Shown here piece by piece: positions 36,682 to 48,371 of a stretch of 64,000 bases of DNA (position 1 is the first letter of the stretch; every line of letters begins with the position of its first letter). The notes beneath the pieces were generated by a model. The model was not told where the DNA came from. It made no database searches and saw nothing but the letters and a program-made list of their open reading frames with translations. Position numbers and translations under genes: made by a program. Source of the DNA: Peribolospora baueri. Taxonomy: Eukaryota; Basidiomycota; Peribolosporomycetes; Peribolosporales; Peribolosporaceae. The stretch is taken from positions 620,001-684,000 of the forward strand of contig JAMDHS010000001.1 in NCBI GenBank assembly GCA_029717555.1, in the 5' to 3' direction.

Positions 36682-37412
36682 CGTACGAGCACTACATCGC
36701 GCGGGTTATTATTATGCTCCAGGGGTGGACCTGTCTGTCTGTCTGCCTGTCTGTCTGTCTGTATGTATATGGATGGACCCGGGAGGGAAGGCCACGGCAC
36801 GCCACACCACACCCTACGAAACGACACGAAACGGAACGGACCGGCTACTCTGCTCATATCGTATCATATCATACCATATGCCGGCGGCGTCAAGAGAGGG
36901 AAGGCCCGCCGATGAGCCTGCGTGCGTGCCTACCGACCTGCCTAGCTGCGTGCCTGCCTTTCTTCCTTCGTTCACCACATCTTCACTCCTCCTCCCAAGC
37001 CCCGGCACCTCACCTCGCAAACTCACTACTGGCCTGGCCTGGCCTCCTCCTCCTGTAATAGACGTCCCGTGCCGAAGCGAGTTTTCATCGCTGCCTTGCG
37101 GAAGAGGAGAAGTTGACCTCGCTTTGCCCGAGACGATACGACCAAAGAAGGAAGGAAGGAAGAAAGAAAGAAGGAAGAGGTCCAGAACAGCCGCCGGGCC
37201 GATACATTCGGATTACGGAAAATACAATTGAGAGAAGCACGAGAGAGAGAGCGAGAGCGAGGTTGGAATAGAGACAAGACGAGGAAACGCGAGAGAAAGA
37301 GATGGACTGGGAAAGGGAGCGTGCGAGAACGAGAGATGACGAGAAGGGAAGGAAAGGAAAGGAAAGGGTAGGTGTGGTGCGGAGGTACAAAAAGGGTATG
37401 CAAGAGGTAGAT

Positions 37413-37440
37413 AAAAAAAAAAAAAAAAAAAAAAAAAAAA
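37413..37440. repeat. A28 homopolymer
   Basis: Uninterrupted run of 28 A, about 30 bp before repeat copy 2. Confidence 0.97.
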
Positions 37441-37471
37441 CGTCCTAGCTGGCATTCGCGCCAAACGAATT

Positions 37472-37685
37472 TGCCCGAAAAAAACGAAGGGCTTCCTTCC
37501 GTCGTTTGCACTGGCTGGCTGGTTGGCTGGACGAGTGGCCGGTGTCCAATCTATCTATCTATCACTCGCTCACTTGCTCGGGAGAGACGACGAATCGCAG
37601 TGAAATACCCAGTCGGGAACGAACGATGATGTGCAAAAGCCAAACCAAAGTCCAAATCCAAAGCCCCAAAAGAAAAACGGGCGGC
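37472..37685. repeat. Direct repeat copy 2 (~214 bp)
   Basis: Second copy of the 36490-36681 segment, offset about 984 bp, ending roughly 58 bp downstream (in gene sense) of the adenylation/LbH gene stop codon, so one copy probably lies in its 3' UTR. Confidence 0.85.
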
Positions 37686-37742
37686 TAGAGAAGTAAACGA
37701 ACAGGCGGAATGAGAGAGACAAGAAGCGGCGCCGGCGCCGGC

Positions 37743-40700
37743 TCAGGAGTACGTCGTCTGCCGGGTCATCGGGTAGCCTGTCGGCTTTCTTCGCTGTCGG
37801 AGCTGACGCGCGGGCCTGTCAAAGGGGAAGACGGTTCGATTCAGTCATCCGTCTGTCCATCAGTCAACCATCAATCAGGCAGACAGGCAAATAGGCAGGC
37901 ACCCTCCGCCCACTCACCATCCAACATACGTCGCGCCTTCCTCTGCAATCTCTCCAGACGCGACAAGGGTATGCTCAAGGAGCATCGAATCCGGCTCCAT
38001 CGACGCTCCCGACAACAGACGCGACCCGGACCGAAGAGCGCAACCGTCCCCGATGCGAAGCTTGTTCAGGCTAAACTTGCCTCTCGAGTTGATGTGGGCT
38101 ACGACAGAGCAATCGTCGATCGATACTCGGTCGCCCAGCTCGACTAGCTCCGGTTCGGTGAAGTAGAGCGACGGCTTGCCGCTCGCCCACAACGCGCAAT
38201 CTTTGCCAATCTTGGCGCCCATCAGGCGGAAGAACCAGACGATATAGGCCGAGCCGGTCATCGCGCCGAGCGTACCCCCATTTCCGTGGCCCTTCATGAG
38301 GATGGTGGAGAGGACGAGGTGGAGTTGCCATCGCTGGCAGTACGAGCTCCTGTCCCAGTCGTACCGACCCTCCTGTCTTCGACCGATGACGATCCACTTC
38401 GTCACCACGACCCAGGCCATGGCGACGAGCGACTGGACGGACATGACGACGACAAAGGAGCCAAAGATGATGCCGTACAAAATGCCAAACCGATACCAGC
38501 GAGGCCCAAAGACAAAGGCGAACCATGGGTGTCGCATGCCGGACGCGCGGACGTTCTCGAGCACCTGCACGGCGCACACGCCGGCGGAGGACCAGAAGAG
38601 GGACGAGAAGGCGCCCATGAGCACGTTGATCAAGACGATGATGGCGTAAGGGATGACGAAAAAATTCGCCTGACGACGGTAAAAGGCGCGACCGAACGGG
38701 GTGATCGTCTCGTCCTCTCCGCCGCCGTAGCTGTAGGCGTCCTTGTTCACCGGCGTCTTGCCAAACGACACCGCCTCGCCGTTCTTGCTGCCCATCCACA
38801 CGCTCCCATCCTCGTAGTACCCGTTCCGCCTCGACAGCGCCCCGGATCCCATGACGGCCTGACGACCGACGGTCGTGCCGGGCATGAGCACCACCCGGTC
38901 CGCGATCATGGCCCCGCGCCCGATCTTGACTTTGGCGCTGCCGATGCTGTCCGTGGTGAACACCTCGGACCGGGACCCAAACACCACGTCATCTCCCACC
39001 TCCAACAGCTCCGGATCCGGGCAGTAGATCCCGCTTCCGGGCCAGTAGACGCGCTTGCCCACTTTGGCTCCCAGGGCGCGGTAGACGACCGAGGTCATCT
39101 CGTAGTGCGTGCCGAGGATCTTGAACGCCCGCTTGAGCTCGGCCTGACCGGTGAGCTGGGCGTTGATCCAGCGTCGGAGGAGGGACCACTGGCCCTGGTT
39201 GCGCATCGAGGCCTCGGTGTTGAGGCCCATTAAACGCTTGACGATCACGCCTAGCACGAGTTGCAAAAGCGGCGGACCGAGCGAGCGCGAGACTCTGGCG
39301 ATGTAATGCCACATGATACGCTTCGGGTAGGCGAACCATTCGATGATTTGCTGCACCGGGTCGATGCGGCCGATGTGGAAGGGCGTGGAGAGGAGGCCGA
39401 ACAGGGCGGCGTACCAAGGCAAGTAGCTGATGAATTTGATGAGCGTGACGATGGGAAAGCCGATGAACGCGACCATGGCCGGGTGCGGGCCGGGCACGTT
39501 GCCGCGGTTACAGGCCGCGAAGCCGTCCGGCAAGGGGCGGTCGTACGAGCTGGCTTGGGGACCGTAGACGGCGCCGTCGTCGAGAACGGCGCCGGGTGCG
39601 ATCTGGGTGTACGTGTTGACGACGCAGTCGCGACCGATGACGATGGGCTCGAGGCGGAAGTAGCCGTCTCGTTCGACGCAGAAGCCACGGACGAGGGCCT
39701 TGTCGATCCGGCAGCCGTCGTGGAGGGTGAGCAGGTCGTACTCGCCGAGCCGTGCCTGCTTGTCGATCTTGACGTCCTTGCCGACGTTGGCGCCGAGCAT
39801 GCGGATGTAGAGCTTTTCGAGAGCGGGGTGCATGGAGAAGATGCCTCGGCCGGCGGTGCGGAGGGACTGGTTAACGATCCACCACCGGAGGTGGTAGCCG
39901 GACCACATCCGGTACTTGCCCGGCCTCGTCTTTCCCAGAACGATCCACTTGAACACGATGGCGGTTAGCGGACTGATGACGCGGGACGTGACGCGGGCGA
40001 TGATCATGGAGGCCAGCAGGCACCCAACGCGCTCCCAGAAGACGTCGTGGATGAGGAGGGAAAACTGGGAGAGGGCGTGGAGGAGGATATTCCACGTCCA
40101 GGCCGCCTTGGCGGGGTAGAAGAGGAGCAAGGGGAGGATCTGGACGAAGAGGGCGAGAAAGCGAGTCTGACTCGGCCGTCGTCCCGAGCGGTCCTCGTCG
40201 ACGAGCGTCTCCGAGTCGTCCTCGATGACGTACTCGTTGTCGCGGCCCATCAGGCCTCTGCCGCCGCTGCCGGAGCCCTTTTCGTCGGCGCCGGCCATCA
40301 AGAGGCCCATGTCGAGGCCCTCTTCGGCCTCGATGAGGCGGGCGATGCCTTCGATGGTGCTGTTGTTGAACAGGGTGGCCACCTCTAGCGTCACGCCGGT
40401 CTCCTTGCGGATAAAGTGGACGAGGCGACCGAGGAGGAGCGAGTTGCCTCCGAGGAGGAAAAAGTCGCTTTCGCTCGTGATCGTGCCGGCGTCCATGTCG
40501 AGGACGTTGGCCACAATGTCGCGCACGACCAGGCTCTTGGAGCTCATCGCGGCCGTGTTCTTCTTGCGCATGTCCTCCTCCATGGCGTCAAAGTCGTAGG
40601 AGCCGTCGGCCTTGCGGAGCAGGTCCGAGGTAAAGACGTGGAGCGGGGAAGGGACGACGTAGCCGTGGAGACGGCGGCTGAGCGCCTCGTCGATCTCGGC

Positions 40701-42814
40701 GGCCATGACGTCGCAGTCGACGTTGTCGTCGACGCGGATGAACGCTTCCGGCGTGCCGTCCTTTCGTTTCCGGATCGCCGCCTCTCGCACGCCAGGGATT
40801 CGGAGGGTGGCGCGCTCGACGGCGCGCACGTCGACGCTGACCCGCTTGCTCGGGATCGGCTGGGTCAAGGGGGCGTTCTTGTTGGGCGCTTTGGCCTCAA
40901 AGTGTCGAAGGAGCGGAGGTACATCGTCGCTGAGGCAACCTATGCCGAGACGTTGCCCGAGCTTGATGCGCAACGGCTTGCCCGCGTTGTTCTTGGGAAG
41001 GTCGTCCATGTAGACGATGGCGAAGGGCCATTTGGACGGGTGGAGGTGGGCGCGAAGCGAGTTGTGGAGCTCGTTGAGACCGATCCGGGGTTGGTTGGGG
41101 ACGGGGACGACGACGATGCCGATGGTCTCCTGGAGGACGTTGTGCTCGATGGCGAAGGCGAGGGTCTGCTTGATGCGGGCGCCGGCGGCGGTCATGACGG
41201 CCTCCTCGACGTCGAAGGGCGAGATGACCTCGCCGCCCTTGTTGATGATCTCCTTGCTCCGTCCGGTGATGAACAGGTAGCCGTCGGCGTCCATGTATCC
41301 CAAGTCGCCCGAGTCGAACCAACCGTCGCGGGAGAACTCGTCGGTGTTGAGGGGAACGGACGGGTCAGGGCTCACCTCGTAGCCGTCAAACGTCGGCAGA
41401 CCGCGGACGGAGACGGCGCCGATGGAGCCCCGGGGCAGCTCGCGTTCCTTGTTGAAGGGATCGCGAATGGAGAGTTCGGGGCCGCAGGCGAGGCCGGAGC
41501 AGCCGGGCCGGTCGAGTTGGTAGTCGGTCGGAGGGGAGGCGATGGGCATGCACTCGGTCATGCCGTACGACGGCAGGACAGCGGTGCCGACGAAGGTGTC
41601 CTTGAGCTGCTGCGCGAGAGTCGGCAGGAGACCTCCTGCGGCGTTTGCGATCATTCGAACGCTGGAGAGGGACGGAAGGGAGGTGAGCGACGTCAGCGAG
41701 CGCACGGTTGGTTGCCCGGGGCGGCTCTTGAGATGAATATGATCGCTCTCGCGGCGGCACTCACGCCGTGTCTCTGGACGGCACGACATCGTCGGGCCGG
41801 GCGGCCAAGATGGCGTGGTGCATGGTGGGCGCGGCGTAATACCATGTGGCCTTGAGTTCGACGGCGACGTGCCACCAGTTTTGTGCGTCGAAACCTGGGC
41901 ACATGATGGCGGAGGAGCCGGAGAGAACGGGAGAGAGAAGGTTTCGGACGATGCCGCCGACGTGGAAGAGGGGCATCATGTTGACTGGAAAGAACACGGG
42001 AAGCGATTGAGCGAAGGAAGAGCCATGATCGCCTGCCTTGCCTGGCTCACTCACGGTTGACGTCGGTGGGAACGAGCTCCCAGGAGTGAATGACACACGC
42101 GGTGCCGACGATGAGGGTGCGGAGCGTGTAGGGGACGACCTTTTTCTTTCCGGACGTGCCAGAGGTGTGGAGGACGAGGCTTTGGTCGGAGAGCTGATGC
42201 AAGCGGTCAAGGGGTGGGACGGCGTGGAGGGGGTCGGTGACGGGGGGACGCGCGCCGGTGGAGGAGGGGAGACAGTCCATGTCGAAGAGGCCGGCGGGGC
42301 CGTCGTCTCTGGCGTCGACGAAGATGATCTCGATGCCGAGGTCATCGTGGAGCTGCTGGAGCTCGAGGCGTTCGACGGCGTCTCGGGTGGTGACGACGGC
42401 CTTTGCGCTGAGCCTCTCGACGTCCTCCCTGAGCTCGGGTGCGGTGGCGCTGGCGTTGATGGGTGCGCAGGTGTGGTAAGCGGCACAGCAGATGAGCATG
42501 ACGGCGAGCTCTGGGCCGGTGGGGAGCATGAGAGCGACGCGGTCATTGCGGAGGAGGTTGGGGGTGAAGGAGGTGGGAAGGGAAAAGGCGGCTACAAAGT
42601 CCTTGAGGGTGCGGTGGTCGAGGGGCGGCCGGGAGGTGTCTGGGGACCATATGGCGGGGCGAGAGGTGGAAGGGAGGCAGTGGTAAAGAGAGTGGATGCC
42701 GGGGTTGTCGACGACGTTGTCGGCGAGAAAGTCGCCGAGCGGTCGGTCATGGCAGCGAGGAAAGGAGAGTAAGTGAGCGAGGGGGAGTTGGTGGGAGGGA
42801 GGGGCGAAGGCCAT
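37743..42814 (-). CDS. Pls/PosA-like NRPS-type enzyme: adenylation, carrier, membrane left-handed beta-helix domains
   Basis: Four exons: 42814-42055, 41984-41765, 41661-37918, 37815-37743; 1598 residues. Adenylation domain: A3 HTSGTSGKKK (about 216-225), A4 PLFHVGG, A5 SYGMTE (359-363), A7 DSGDLGYMDADGYLFITGR (about 444-462), A10 NNAGK (Lys555). A second, reduced adenylate C-subdomain-like stretch follows (ERATLRIPGVREAAIRKRKD to DLLRKADGSYDFD). Carrier domain: FFLLGGNSLLLG with phosphopantetheine Ser734. The C-terminal half alternates membrane segments with three hexapeptide left-handed beta-helix blocks (LGANVGKDVKID; LGAKVGKRVYWPG; MGAKIGKDCALW). The last intron changes a stop after VGW into VGWPARQL, matching the usual GxPAxxx end of hexapeptide transferases. 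This is the layout of TIGR02353-type proteins such as epsilon-poly-lysine synthetase. Product unknown. Confidence 0.88.
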
Positions 42815-44232
42815 GTCTTGGGCGCGAAGGCGCGTCAGGGGGGTGGACGACGGGGCGGAGGCGCTTCACCGGGGGGAAGGGGGGAGTGGTGGTAGGGAGT
42901 TTGGTGGAAGAAAGGTGAAAGAAAGGGAAGGAATGTGGTGATAGAGAATGTCGAGGCCAAGGTGAGCGAAGCGTAAGGAATGTCGGTTGTTCGGTCGCCG
43001 AACGCGCCGTGGCGGCCGCGCAAAAGAGAGATGGATCGATGTGATCGGCGCGGGCGAGGGCGGGCGGGCGGTCAACGAGGGGAATGGCGGGCTGGCGGTG
43101 GGTGCGCTGGCCAGGCGGCGGGGTGGGTGGTGGTGGTGGGAGTGGGAGTGGTGGTGGTGGTGGGAGTGAAAGTGGAAGTGGGAGTGGGAGCGAGAAGGAG
43201 CGTGCGATGACGACGAGGGCGAGGCGAAGGAGTAACTGAGTGGGAGGAGTCGAGGCTGCGCACGCGCTAGACGACGAGCCGGAGGAAGGAAGAATGAGTG
43301 TCGGCGCCAAAGGCTCAAAGGAGTGAGCGAGCGAGCGAGGGGGCGATCAGGCGACGACGAGCGACGAGCGACAGCGACAAGCAACGGGCGGATGAAGGTA
43401 TGTATGATGTATCTATCGAGCGGACGCTTCTAAGCGCTGGCGTTGGCGTGGCTGGCGGTTGCTTGGCTGAAAGGACAAAAAAAACGCCGAGCGAGAAGAA
43501 AAAGTCTTGGGCCGCTGTTCCCGGTCAGGTGCGTAAATGACGTCGAAATGCCACGCGGGCTGAACGGGGGACACACACACACACACACAGCCAGCCACGA
43601 CGAGACGAGACGAGACGAGACGAGACGAAAAGGCCATTCGAAGGCAAGACAGGTTGGATTGGAAAATGGTAACACCGCATTCTGGGCGACGCGCGACGAG
43701 GCGAGACGAGGCACGACGGGATGGGATGGGATGCGATGGATGGAAGCAACGCAACGACAAAGACGTCGTCGGTCATCTTCTGTTCCTCCAAATGTCCCGC
43801 CGTGTCCTTTTCTTTTCTTTCCTTTTCTTTTCTTGTCCTATCCTGTCTTTGTCTAGTGACCCCCGTCCTCTCGAGGGGTTCGCCCCTTCGTCACCGCCTA
43901 GCTTAGTTACGTTCCACCGCTAGAACCCAACAACCCACGAAAGCGAAAATGGACCCGACAAAGGCCGAGCCGTGCATGGAATGAACGGCGACTGGCCCAA
44001 TCAACAAAAGGCACGTCCTCACCCTTACCCTCACCATTACTCGTACCCTTACCCCTCATGTCCGGGTTTGTACCGGTGGCATGTCTGCACCTGCGTCGAG
44101 TAGAGTCGAGTCGAGTAACCCCTTCCTTCCTTCCCCCTCACTCGTCCAGTCCACCTCCACCCACCCACGGCAAAGAAAATCTCCGCAAGGAGACTCGCTT
44201 GCTCCCGTCGCATCGCACAACAGTAAGCACAC

Positions 44233-44266
<34 letters not shown>

Positions 44267-44410
44267 GTAGACGAGAGCGATAGATAGCCATGATATTTTC
44301 ATACGGTTTTGCGCGTGGCCTGCGCCGACGAGATCGTGCAGCAGACATAATAAGAAAACACAACTAGGCAAGCAGGCGTCTCATACACACCCACGTCACC
44401 TCACTTCACG
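42815..44410. other. 1.6-kb intergenic region
   Basis: Upstream of the adenylation/LbH gene and downstream of IMA1 (both minus strand). It has GGTGGT/GGAGTG purine-rich tracts (43120-43190), an AC tract (about 43571-43590), GAGAC tandem (43601-43630) and an ACAG tandem (about 44232-44266). No supported gene. Confidence 0.6.
44232..44266. repeat. (ACAG)n microsatellite
   Basis: Consecutive ACAG units directly visible downstream of the IMA1 stop codon. Confidence 0.9.
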
Positions 44411-47101
44411 TCACGTCACCGCCGCAAAGCCAGCTAAGCAGAACACGTCCGCCGCCACCTCCAAGCCATCGTTCCACCTCGGCGCCCGACCCGCTCTCGC
44501 CGCCCATTCGCCCACATGGTCAGATGGCAAGAGACGATTCAAAAACGTGCTCCGTCGCGTCGATAGACCGCCGCGGCATACGAGCAGGGCTGCGAAGGCG
44601 GAGCGGAGCAATGGTGGTGCATTGGACGACGCTGCGGACGAGGACGAGGATGACGAGGATAAGGCGGACACGAGCAAGGTCAACAGCGAAAGAAGGCATG
44701 CGCAAAGCGTCAGGCCCGCCACCGTATCTTTTTCCACCGCCGCCGACGACGACGCCGTCAAGACGGCTACCACCCAAAAGCTCATGGCGGCCGTGCGCAG
44801 AGCGGCGTACACCCCCGTACATCCGACGGCAGTCCTCCCTCCTCCAGCGCCGGCGGCCGACGAGGACGTCTGCAACGACCGGTCGCCCAAACTCAGGCTT
44901 CCCTCAAACAAGCTCTCCAAGCCCGTCGGTTGTTCCGGCGGGAAAAACCGTTGCGGAGCCAGCTCTACGTTCCTCCCCCACGACGACGACCCGCCGCCGT
45001 CCTTTGTTTGACGAGACCCCGTCGGCGGCAGGGCTTCCCACTCCATCACGTCCTCCTCCCGTATCCCCTCCCTCTGCCATCTCCGCTCACCAGAAGGAGA
45101 AGGCGGATCTGCCGCTGCCGGAGAGGACGCGTGCGACAGCAGGGCGTCCAGGGGCGAGAAGGACTGGCTTGCGAGGCCAAACGTCACGTTCGCCTCCGTC
45201 GTGCCACCACCACCACCACCTCCTCCTCCTCCTCCCGGACCCGCAAGCTCGCTCGTGACTCCAAACGTCGGATGGACTCGCGCCGGAGCCCGCGCCGGAC
45301 GTGGCGATCTCGACGGCGGGTTCGTCGACAGCGATAACGATGCAAACGGGTCTGAGCCACCGCTCGCCTCGACCCTGCTCAAAGTCGAAGTCGACTTTGG
45401 CGATCCTTTGTTGTTCTCACTATCCCTCTCCGTTCCCTCTCCAAGCCTGCCCCCCGCGTCCTTCGTCACCTTGCGCGATACGAGCCTCACTCGGACGGGC
45501 CCTTGAAGTTTCAGGCTCGTGAGCGACGTGTAAAGAGCCTGTGAAAGAAGAAAGTGGAATATCCAGGAGCAAGTGAGCTGGTCGTCTGCCCAAGGGCGGC
45601 ACACGTCCGGTACTCACCACACTCTGAAACAAGGCCAGCGCTGCGCTCAATCCCGCGACGAGGCTTTCACCCGGAAAGGGTATCAGGTCGCCCAAGAAAG
45701 GCGGCGGAACGAGGAGAAGAACGAGAATCGCACGAGAAACGAACAGGATCCCTTGCGCTTGCTGTCAAGGCCACGATGGCGTTATCGTCAATACCACTTA
45801 TTCGTTCCGGCACGCGGAAAGGAAAGGAAACGACACAACTGAGCTCACCCGCCAGGCAGCCTTTCCCTGTACCCGTAGCCCCCTCGCTCCGAAACCTCGC
45901 TTCTGATGATCCCTCTGCACTTGCAGCCACGTCGGGTCCCAGAAACTCCAGAGAATGCTCGAGAGCGCCACCGAGTACGTTCGCAAAGGTTTCCCAGAGA
46001 TGAGACCTAGACTGGGGACGAGGCTGAAGGTCGTCGACTCGAGGCTCGGCGACAGGGCCGCATACGCGGACGCGCTGAGGCCAGCGAATGTGGTCATGAC
46101 CCACAAAAGCCCTCGAAGGCGCCACACGTACTCCATCCCCGTCGAGTGCGCCTTCCAGGGTTGTCCCTCCGAGTCCCGCTCCCCCGCCTCGCCTCCACCG
46201 ACAGCCAACGCTCGCGAGCTTCGTTGTCTCTCACTCTCGGCCAGCCAGCCGGCGAGGACGTTTCCGCGGACGCGCCTATTCCGTGTGTCCAGCTCCTCCT
46301 CCACCCGTGGCAGACACTTGGAGCACAAGAGCGGGTACCGTTCCGCCAAGCTCTCCTGGTACACAGGTAGGGCGGCAAGCAGGTCCGGGTAAGACGGGTC
46401 GTCTTCGTCTGGGAGGTATTGCGACAGGAGATCCGTCACCAATCGTTGGTTGGTCAGACACGAGTGACAAAACATCGACTTGAAGCCCGGGGCCGGACCG
46501 GTTTGTTCGCGGAAGGGGGATGAGGAGGAAAGAGAGGAACGGCGAGCGGCGGTCCAGGACGCCGTGAACGAGTGAGACGATGGCGCGCCTGACGGAGACG
46601 TACGTCCACGTCAGTACACACGAGACATCGTCACGCTCCCGCCCGTCAACGAGATCTGCTTGCTCACCTCGCTTTGCAAACGTCTCCTCGTTCAGAGCCG
46701 GATCGTGCATGGCCGGCTCATCCGAGAGGATTTGGCCGTTCTACATGAATGCAGGACAGAAACGAGTGAGCATCGCTTGGCTGTGAGCGACAAGCGATGC
46801 CGCTGGACGACGACGACGGACGTACCTCGTCCGTTCGGTTCCAGCAACCGCACGCACCGCAATACCAACTTCTGGGAGTCCCGACAGCGGTCTGCGCCTC
46901 ATCGATCTCCGCTTCTTTGCCCTTGCCCTTCACATCCGAGCTGCCCCTAGAGCGCCCAAAGTCTGGATCGTACGTGGCGGAACTTGAGGGAGAACGCGAG
47001 CGGTCCGAAGGCGGTAGCGGCGGCACGAGCACGGCGGGGGTGAGGCAGAAAAAGCAGGTCACGCGCGGGAAAGGGCTCCGACGGCGAAGGAGGAAGGACA
47101 T
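44411..47101 (-). CDS. IMA1: Inner nuclear membrane protein IMA1 (Samp1/NET5 family)
   Basis: Five exons: 47101-46826, 46740-46668, 46588-45849, 45761-45618, 45538-44411; 786 residues. The Ima1 N-terminal domain is recognised by its cysteine pairs: CFFC, WYCGACGCWNRTDENG (joined across intron 1), FCHSCLTNQRLVTDLL and CSKCLPRVEEEL, with LPVYQESLAERYPLLC between. Several membrane segments follow (near GLLWVMTTFAGLSASAYAAL, TYSVALSSILWSFW, GILFVSRAILVLLLVPPPF), then a Ser/Gly-rich loop of about 200 residues and further hydrophobic helices (MSFWVVAVLTASSSAA, GLTLCACLLSLLTLLVSAL). Family members sit in the inner nuclear envelope and couple centromeric heterochromatin or LINC complexes to the cytoskeleton (established in fission yeast and mammals). 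The Ser/Gly loop makes it longer than S. pombe Ima1. Confidence 0.88.
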
Positions 47102-47437
47102 GTCGGTCGGTCGGAGCTGGAGCGAGCGTCGCCCATGCAACGCCGTCTCGTATAGGACGAGGGAAGGACGCGTGAAGGCGTTGTATTGAACGAGGGCGAG
47201 AGCGAAGGTGGTGGTGGTAACGCTGCCGGTGGTCGCCGGCTAAGGCAGGGAAAGCACAAGCGTTGCTGCGGCCGATCGTTTGGCGTACCTTGAATGGTCG
47301 TTATTTGATTGTCAACCTTTGAAAGACGCATGCGGACGAAATCAACGCGGCTCTGATCCAATTACTCTCAACCCAGGTAGCCCGCCCGCCCTTCGTGCGA
47401 GTGACTGACTGACTTGCGTGCTACGAACAAATGCAGT
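47102..47437. promoter_or_regulatory. Bidirectional upstream region of IMA1 and the C-CAP-like gene
   Basis: 336 bp between divergent starts. A short open stretch, DEINAALIQLLSTQ at about 47334-47375 followed by GTAGCC, could be a skipped 5' exon of the plus-strand gene, but its phase does not join the chosen downstream frame. Confidence 0.45.
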
Positions 47438-48340
47438 ATGCCCCTCACACCAGTGCCTTTTTCGCTCCCCACCGCCGCGCGTCGTTCGATCTACACCGTG
47501 TCCGCAGACTCGCCCTCGGTGCTCGCCTCCGATCCCCACGCTACCAACGGACACGTAGTGGACAGAAGGACGACCATCGTCTTCCAGGACGTGTGCGGCT
47601 CCGCGACTCCGTCTGCTCCTTCTGACGGGCAAGATGCCGGGCGCAAGCGATGGAGCATCCAAGGCCCTGGGCCTGTCAGCAAGCTGACGATCTGTGAGCC
47701 TTCGGCGTTGCCTTTGTCCGCGTCGAAGGCCATGAGCCGACGGACGGCGGACATGGCGATCGTCGTTCTTTTTCCTCTGACCGCATATCGCTAATGATTG
47801 GCGTGGGTCGAGCGGTCGACGTTCACCGTTCACCGTGCTCTCTTCTCCTTTCCATCCCCGCCCGCCCGGCCCTGACAGACCGCTCGCATGACCTCCACGT
47901 CCATCTTTCCACACGCCTGCTGACATCGACGCTGGAGCTCTTCGACTCGAGCAGACTCATGCTCGTCATCGACCTACCTCCCGACCCGGCAGAGACGACG
48001 GGGCCTCGGCACGAACGCCAACGCCAAGGCGAGCCATCTTCCCCGGGCGCGACTACGACGTACTCCAAATTAGGCACGCTTCAGCTTGACCCGCCGCTGC
48101 GCGACGTCACGATCCGGTTCGCGAGACCAGAGGTGGTGGGCGCTCTCGTGTTTGCACCGAAGCGAGGACGGAGAAGGGGAGAAGCGCTCCGCGAAGACGG
48201 GGATGGGCGGGCGATCTCGAGTTTGACCACGGGCGGCAGCAGCTTGACGGTGGAAGAAGCGGGAAGGAGAACGTATTTCGCGCAAGACGGGGGCCGGGCC
48301 TCTGTGCGTGGGTTCAGGAACGTGTGCATAGAGGTGGAGC

Positions 48341-48371
<31 letters not shown>

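Larger units (their letters stand above)
35211..37742. other. 2.5-kb intergenic region with a duplicated ~200-bp segment and poly-A tract
   Basis: Between the kelch-gene ATG and the stop of the adenylation/LbH gene. It holds a GGT tandem (35614-35650), TCTTG tandem (about 36315-36350), TCTG tandem (about 36735-36762), A28 tract (37413-37440) and two copies of a related segment (listed separately). No coding gene supported. Confidence 0.7.

Noticed and set aside
38286-39233. 315-codon plus-strand open frame
   Set aside because: Antisense to the beta-helix region of the Pls-like gene; no motif, His/Asp-rich composition.
40416-41855. 479-codon plus-strand open frame
   Set aside because: Exactly antisense to the adenylation domain; arises from GC-rich codon composition and has no family motif.
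44018-44056. CCCTTACCCTCACC-type tract, telomere-like at first sight
   Set aside because: Units are irregular and are not CCCTAA; no array, so not an interstitial telomere.
35211-44410. Secondary-metabolite gene cluster around the Pls-like enzyme
   Set aside because: Flanking genes are a kelch polarity protein and IMA1; no tailoring enzyme, transporter or regulator is adjacent.
47334-47375. Possible 5' exon DEINAALIQLLSTQ for the C-CAP-like gene
   Set aside because: A GT follows it, but its phase does not join the downstream frame and no upstream ATG exon was found.
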